A DNA stretch of 10,828 nt, taken from positions 1-10,828 of the forward strand of contig CALCHY010000184.1 in NCBI GenBank assembly GCA_937907415.1. The letters run 5' to 3'. This DNA is from an uncultured Trueperaceae bacterium (GTDB lineage: Bacteria > Deinococcota > Deinococci > Deinococcales > Trueperaceae). Position 1 is the first letter of the stretch. Each line of letters opens with the position of its first letter. The position numbers and the translations under genes are program-made. Under the pieces are notes generated by a model. It was not told where the DNA came from, ran no database searches, and saw nothing but the letters and a program-made list of their open reading frames with translations. Shown in pieces: positions 7,369 through 10,828 of the stretch.

Positions 7369-8682
7369 GTGCCGGACCTAACCTCAACTCCTATCGCGAC
7401 AGGTCGCGAGAGTGCCGACTGGTTTCACCTTGAAGGTAGCAAGCTCGTTCGTAATCTTAAATGGGGCTCGACGGTTCTGCGTTCGAGCGTGGATGTACGC
7501 GAACCAGTCTCCGGCGACCTGAAAGGCGAGTGGTGGCGTGCGTACTTGCGTGGTCAACGACCAGCACCTGTCCTTGGATGGAACCGTGCGCTTCGGGCCG
7601 TCGACTTGTTCAGCGGTCCGGGTGGGCTTGCCAACGGGTTTTCTCAGTTCTTTGCAGAAGCCGGTTATCCGATGACCTCGGAACTTGCAATCGACCAAGA
7701 TGCGGGCGCGACACGCGTGTATGCGGCCAATCATGGCACTCTGCGGACTAGTTCAGCCTCGGTCGCGAGCCTACTGGATTTTGCGGTTCGTCGGACGTCA
7801 CGGCAGACTACGTTTCACTATCCACCGGAAATAACTGACGAAAATATTGCCTCGGCCTTACAAGAGGTGGATGTCGTCCTGGCCGGTCCCCCTTGTCAAG
7901 GGCATTCGAATCTTAACAACCACACACGGCGAGACGACCCAAGAAACTCCTTGTACCTGACGGTGCCAGCATTTGCCGTCGCAATCGGTGCGCCCGTCGT
8001 AGTGATCGAGAACGTGCCAGCCGTGCTTCACGACGCTGACAACGTCGTAGAAACGGCGCGCGATCTCCTAATTGCCGAGGGGTATAATGTAGTTTCAGGA
8101 GTTTTGAACGCCGCTCAGATGGGTTGGCCGCAAGCCCGGAGGCGGCACTTCTTGGTCGCACGTCGTGACTTTGCGCCATTGCCGCTTCAAGATGTCCTGG
8201 AAATATTAGGTGAGCCGGAACCACGGTCAGTGTGGTGGGCAATCCACGATCTTGAGGATGCCCCAGCCGTGGACGTCGTCGATGAGGGCACAGTGGTGAG
8301 CTCTACTAATCAGGCCCGAATGGAGTGGCTCTTCGATAACGACGCCCATGAACTTGCACTCCCAGAACGCCCCAAGAGCCACCGGCAAGGGACGACCTAT
8401 ATGTCTGTATATGGGCGCATGCACAAGGACAAGCCTGCACCAACCATTACGACGGGCTTCATGTCACCCGGCCGTGGTCGGTACGTCCACCCAACACGCC
8501 CGCGCGTTCTCACTGCACGCGAGGCGGCACGCCTGCAGGGTTTTCCCGATACCTACCGGTTCGTCGTTGATAGTGGGTCACCTCCGGGTAGGACGCAGCT
8601 GGCAAAGTGGATCGGAGACGCCGTGCCAATGCCACTCGGGTTCGCGGCTGCGTTCTCGGCATACGCTCCAAGTCTTCCGTGA
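7369..8682 (+). CDS. DNA (cytosine-5-)-methyltransferase
   Basis: A 437-residue protein from GTG 7369, with AGGTGA overlapping the previous stop as a very close ribosome site. All main C5-methylase motifs are present in order. Motif I, DLFSGPGG (D79-G86), binds S-adenosylmethionine. Motif IV, GPPCQGHS, has the catalytic C176. Motif VI is ENV (E214). Motif VIII is QARRR (Q255-R259). A block of about 115 residues before motif IX would hold the target-recognition region, including VYGRMHKDKPAPTIT. Motif IX is RPRVLTAREAARLQGFPD (from R377), and motif X includes WIGDAVP (414-420). The first 75 residues precede motif I and include WWRAYLRG; they are a longer leader than in minimal phage-type enzymes. 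The enzyme should methylate cytosine C5 in a short target to protect host DNA. The target sequence cannot be read from the protein. Vsr follows after 27 nt. Confidence 0.95.
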   Translation: MPDLTSTPIATGRESADWFHLEGSKLVRNLKWGSTVLRSSVDVREPVSGDLKGEWWRAYLRGQRPAPVLGWNRALRAVDLFSGPGGLANGFSQFFAEAGYPMTSELAIDQDAGATRVYAANHGTLRTSSASVASLLDFAVRRTSRQTTFHYPPEITDENIASALQEVDVVLAGPPCQGHSNLNNHTRRDDPRNSLYLTVPAFAVAIGAPVVVIENVPAVLHDADNVVETARDLLIAEGYNVVSGVLNAAQMGWPQARRRHFLVARRDFAPLPLQDVLEILGEPEPRSVWWAIHDLEDAPAVDVVDEGTVVSSTNQARMEWLFDNDAHELALPERPKSHRQGTTYMSVYGRMHKDKPAPTITTGFMSPGRGRYVHPTRPRVLTAREAARLQGFPDTYRFVVDSGSPPGRTQLAKWIGDAVPMPLGFAAAFSAYAPSLP

Positions 8683-8698
8683 CTCATTTTGGGACTCT

Positions 8699-8705
8699 GA
8701 GGGGG
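8699..8705 (+). promoter_or_regulatory. Ribosome binding site that fixes the Vsr start at GTG 8710
   Basis: GAGGGGG lies 4 nt before GTG 8710. The adjacent TTG at 8707 would be only 1 nt away and is unlikely. The ATG at 8779 would remove about 23 residues, leaving MKAVRRRDTAEE, and has no comparable site before it. Confidence 0.5.
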
Positions 8706-8709
8706 TTTG

Positions 8710-9153
8710 GTGCCGCCCAGCAACCGCCAATCTGAACCTCTAGCGGCCCAGAGCCCGACGCCTATAACATCCAACCGGATGAAGGCAGTTCGCAGGAGGG
8801 ATACTGCCGAAGAGATCCGATTGCGGAGGGCGCTCTACAAAATGGGACTGCGGTATGGGGTCGATTCCCCAATCACTGGAATTCCTAGGTTACGGCCAGA
8901 CATCGTCTTTGCGGGACCGAGAGTTGCCGTTTACGTCGACGGCTGCTTTTGGCACGGATGCCCCATCCATGGAACGCGGCCAAAGAGTAATTCTGCGTGG
9001 TGGCAGAAGAAGATCGCGGAAAACGTCGCGCGAGACCGCCGCCATAATGAAAGGCTGGCAATCGAGGGTTGGCTCGTGCTCCGGTTCTGGGGTCACGAGG
9101 ACATGGAGCTAGCGGCCAAGCTGGTCCATGAAGCAGTTGCATCCAGACGCTAA
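8710..9153 (+). CDS. vsr: Vsr-family DNA endonuclease
   Basis: A 147-residue protein, close to the usual Vsr length of 130-160. The family blocks are SNRMKAVRRRDTAEE (N-terminal helix with the conserved glutamate), LRPDIVF with catalytic aspartate D64, and DGCFWHGCPIHG with C79, H82, C84 and H87 for catalysis and zinc binding. NVARDRRHNERL (D109) and GWLVLRFWGHED complete the set. Classical Vsr nicks beside the T of a T:G mismatch created when 5-methylcytosine deaminates, and so protects Dcm-type sites from mutation. Placement 27 nt behind the methylase fits that role. Vsr-fold enzymes also serve as restriction nucleases in several predicted systems. Because no other nuclease is recognisable in this operon, it may be the effector here; that is inference. 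Confidence 0.93.
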   Translation: MPPSNRQSEPLAAQSPTPITSNRMKAVRRRDTAEEIRLRRALYKMGLRYGVDSPITGIPRLRPDIVFAGPRVAVYVDGCFWHGCPIHGTRPKSNSAWWQKKIAENVARDRRHNERLAIEGWLVLRFWGHEDMELAAKLVHEAVASRR

Positions 9154-9405
9154 CCCGGGTTGCCGCTCTTGGAAGGTGCATCCTCCGCAGGGCGCTAGAG
9201 CCATGCGGGCCGTCGAGGATCGCCAATGGCCCAACCACTGTCTCAGCCACCCGTCACACCCCATACAGACCCAAGTTGAACAGTTGAGCTTGTAGCCCGT
9301 TCCTGTTTGCGTGGGGAGCGGGCTTGCTCGTCGTTTCGTTGGGCATGCTGTAGTGGCAATAGCAGGTGGGTAATGGCGTGATGGGCGAATGGTGCGCGTG
9401 CCATC
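9154..9405. other. Intergenic stretch between vsr and the IS1634 remnant
   Basis: No gene is supported. A hairpin lies at 9294-9324. The left end of the IS1634-type element must lie somewhere here, but its terminal inverted repeat cannot be identified without the right end. No strong T-tailed terminator for the operon is visible behind vsr. Confidence 0.4.
9294..9324 (+). repeat. 10-bp stem hairpin in the IS1634 leader
   Basis: AGCCCGTTCC (9294-9303) pairs with GGAGCGGGCT (9315-9324) through one G-T wobble around an 11-nt loop. It is followed by TGCTCGTCGTTTCG, not a run of T, so a rho-independent terminator is doubtful. It may limit read-through into the transposase or be part of the IS end. 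Confidence 0.4.
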
Positions 9406-10828
9406 ATGGTGGCAATATTCGTGAAGCACTCGAGCGTGCGGAGTGGCGGCTCGCAGCTCACCTACCTGCAGTTGGTGAAGTCGTACGGCGATGGTGACAA
9501 GGTGCGGAAGCGGGTGGTGGCAAAGCTGGGGCGCGAGGACCAGCTCGACCCAGCCGAGATAGACCGTCTGGTGAGATCCTTGGCGCCTTGCGGCACCCTG
9601 GCGGTGGGCGACACGTCCGGCCTGGAGTGGGTGGTGGTGCACCTGGGCCGGGAGTACGGGGCGGTGCACGCCCTGAACCACGTGTGGGGCTAGCTCGTCC
9701 TGAGCGGCATGCTCGTTGACCTGGCGGCGGGGCCGCGTTTTGCCTTCCCGGTTAGGGAGGTGGTGAAAGCCATCGTGTTCGCTCGGGTGCTGGAACCTTC
9801 AAGCAAGCGGGCGTTTGTCAAGAAGTGGCTGGCTAGGCTGTTCGCGCCGGAGTACGAGGGTATCGAGCTGCAGCACGCCTACCGCGCGCTGAAGTTCCTG
9901 GCCGACGTCGGGCCGGAGCTGGAGACGAGGTTGACGGGCGTCTTGACCGGCAAGCTGTTCGCCGACGCGTCGCTGATGATGTTCGACACCATCAGCAGCT
10001 ACTTCGAGGGGCTCGCGGGTTTCAGGTTCTCGCGCGACCAGCGCGGTGATAGGCCGCAGGTGAACCTCGGCCTGTTGACCAGCCGCAAAGGCTACCCGTT
10101 AGGGCACTGGTTGTTCCCGGGCCGGCAGTAGGACGTGAAGTGCATGGCTCTCGCCTCACGGGAGTTCCGTGAGTGCCTAGCGTTAGGCTCGTTCGTGGCG
10201 GTCGCCGACCGCGGCATGGTGAGCGCCACCAACTTAGCGGCGCTATGCGAGGACGGCATCGACCACAACATCGCCGAGCGGCTCAGGCGCAAGGCGAGCC
10301 ACGAGGCGCTCTCACGCGCCGGCCACGACCAGCGCGTCACGCCCACCATCGAAGTGAAGGAGGTCAGTCGCGACGGTGTGGAGTGCCTTATCTTGTGCCG
10401 CAACCAGGCTAGGGCCGAGGAGGACGCTCATCAACGCAAGGCGATCCTGAGCCACTTGGGGCGACAGCTGGAGATGGGCTCGTGGCGCGACAGCCTCAAG
10501 CCCGGCGCCAGGCGCTACCTCAAGGTCGACGGCAGCAGCACGCGCCTCGACCGCAGCCGCATCGCGGATGACGCCAAGTACGACGGCAAGTGGGTGCTCA
10601 GGACCACCACCACCCTGCCCGCCAGCGAGGTGGCGCTCGCCTACCGTGGCCTATGGCGCGTGGAGGACGCCTTCCGCACCCTCAAAACGCCACTCGAACT
10701 CAGGCCCATCCACCACAAGAGCGAGAATGGCGTGAGGGGCCAGGTGCAGAGTTGCGTGCTCGTTGTCAGAGGACACCAGACGCAGGCGCCTCGGGCTACT
10801 TGCCCGGCACGAACTCCGACCCCCTCCC
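9406..10828 (+). pseudogene. IS1634-family (IS4 superfamily) transposase, two internal TAG codons, runs to the edge
   Basis: From ATG 9406 a single frame stays open to the window end except for TAG at 9691-9693 and TAG at 10129-10131. The order of motifs is that of IS1634-type DDE transposases. The N-terminal block is LTYLQLVKSYGDGDKVRKRV. The first aspartate lies in FDTISSYFEG (D194 of the joined reading), followed by RDQRGDRPQVNLGLL. The second lies in VADRGMVSATNL (D268). Later come LCRNQARAEEDAHQR and YDGKWVLRTTTTLP, and the catalytic glutamate sits in WRVEDAFRTLK (E420), followed by LELRPIHHKSENGVRGQV. All three acidic residues survive. After about 10760 the reading no longer resembles the family, so the C-terminus may also be damaged or truncated. 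It is probably inactive unless the TAG codons are read through. Confidence 0.88.

Noticed and set aside
9109..9681. Minus-strand open reading across the vsr-IS1634 gap
   Set aside because: It overlaps the end of vsr and the IS1634 transposase N-terminus in antisense and has no family resemblance.
10792..10806. CGGGC-TACTT-GCCCG hairpin near the right edge
   Set aside because: The stem is only 5 bp with no T-tract, and it lies at the window limit where context is missing, so a terminator or IS end cannot be supported.
1..10828. Composite transposon carrying the defence genes
   Set aside because: The flanking elements belong to different families (IS30/IS256 on the left, IS1634 on the right) and all are damaged, so they could not have mobilised the block as a pair in their present form.
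1..10828. CRISPR array, tRNA or rRNA genes, retron or other structured RNA
   Set aside because: No regularly spaced repeats, cloverleaf-like segments, rRNA cores or reverse transcriptase were seen on either strand.

Overview
The window is a block of DNA-modification and nuclease genes of intermediate G+C, set between decayed insertion sequences that are visibly more G+C-rich. This looks like a defence or genomic island in a high-G+C bacterium. The lineage cannot be fixed from the sequence: there is no rRNA, tRNA or housekeeping gene, and the transposases belong to widespread families. The contrast in base composition suggests that the middle genes arrived by horizontal transfer.

Left flank (1 to about 1360). 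A C-terminal scrap of an IS30-family transposase on the minus strand breaks off at about position 110. A degenerate IS256-family transposase (214-1357, plus strand) follows, with five in-frame stops and one frameshift. From 1361 to 1707 no gene is supported, but a 15-bp palindrome lies 85 bp before the next gene.

Centre (1708 to 9153, all plus strand). First comes a DUF262-DUF1524 protein of the GmrSD/SspE/BrxU general type, with both signature regions complete (1708-3429). After about 300 bp that contain a 7-6-7 inverted repeat, a tightly packed run of five genes follows. These are a large GHKL-fold ATPase (3727-5676), an unrecognised 333-residue protein (5673-6674), an unrecognised 229-residue protein (6674-7363), a complete cytosine-C5 DNA methyltransferase (7369-8682) and a Vsr-family endonuclease (8710-9153). 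The first three genes overlap by 4 and 1 nt, and the remaining gaps are 5 and 27 nt, so the run is almost certainly one operon.

Right flank (9154 to 10828). After about 250 bp with a hairpin comes an IS1634-family (IS4 superfamily) transposase. It is interrupted by two TAG codons and runs to the window edge; its three acidic catalytic residues are still present.

How the genes may work together (inference). The methyltransferase would mark host DNA. The Vsr-fold nuclease is the clearest cutting enzyme of the operon. The GHKL ATPase could act as an ATP-driven clamp or switch, as MutL and MORC proteins do. The two unknown proteins would be obligate partners of the ATPase. GHKL ATPases of the MutL/MORC class near 5mC methylases and Vsr-like nucleases are a known theme in predicted restriction systems. 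This compact form has no helicase and includes two proteins I cannot place, so it is the best candidate here for a poorly described system. The upstream DUF262-DUF1524 gene may be an independent type IV-like layer in the same island.
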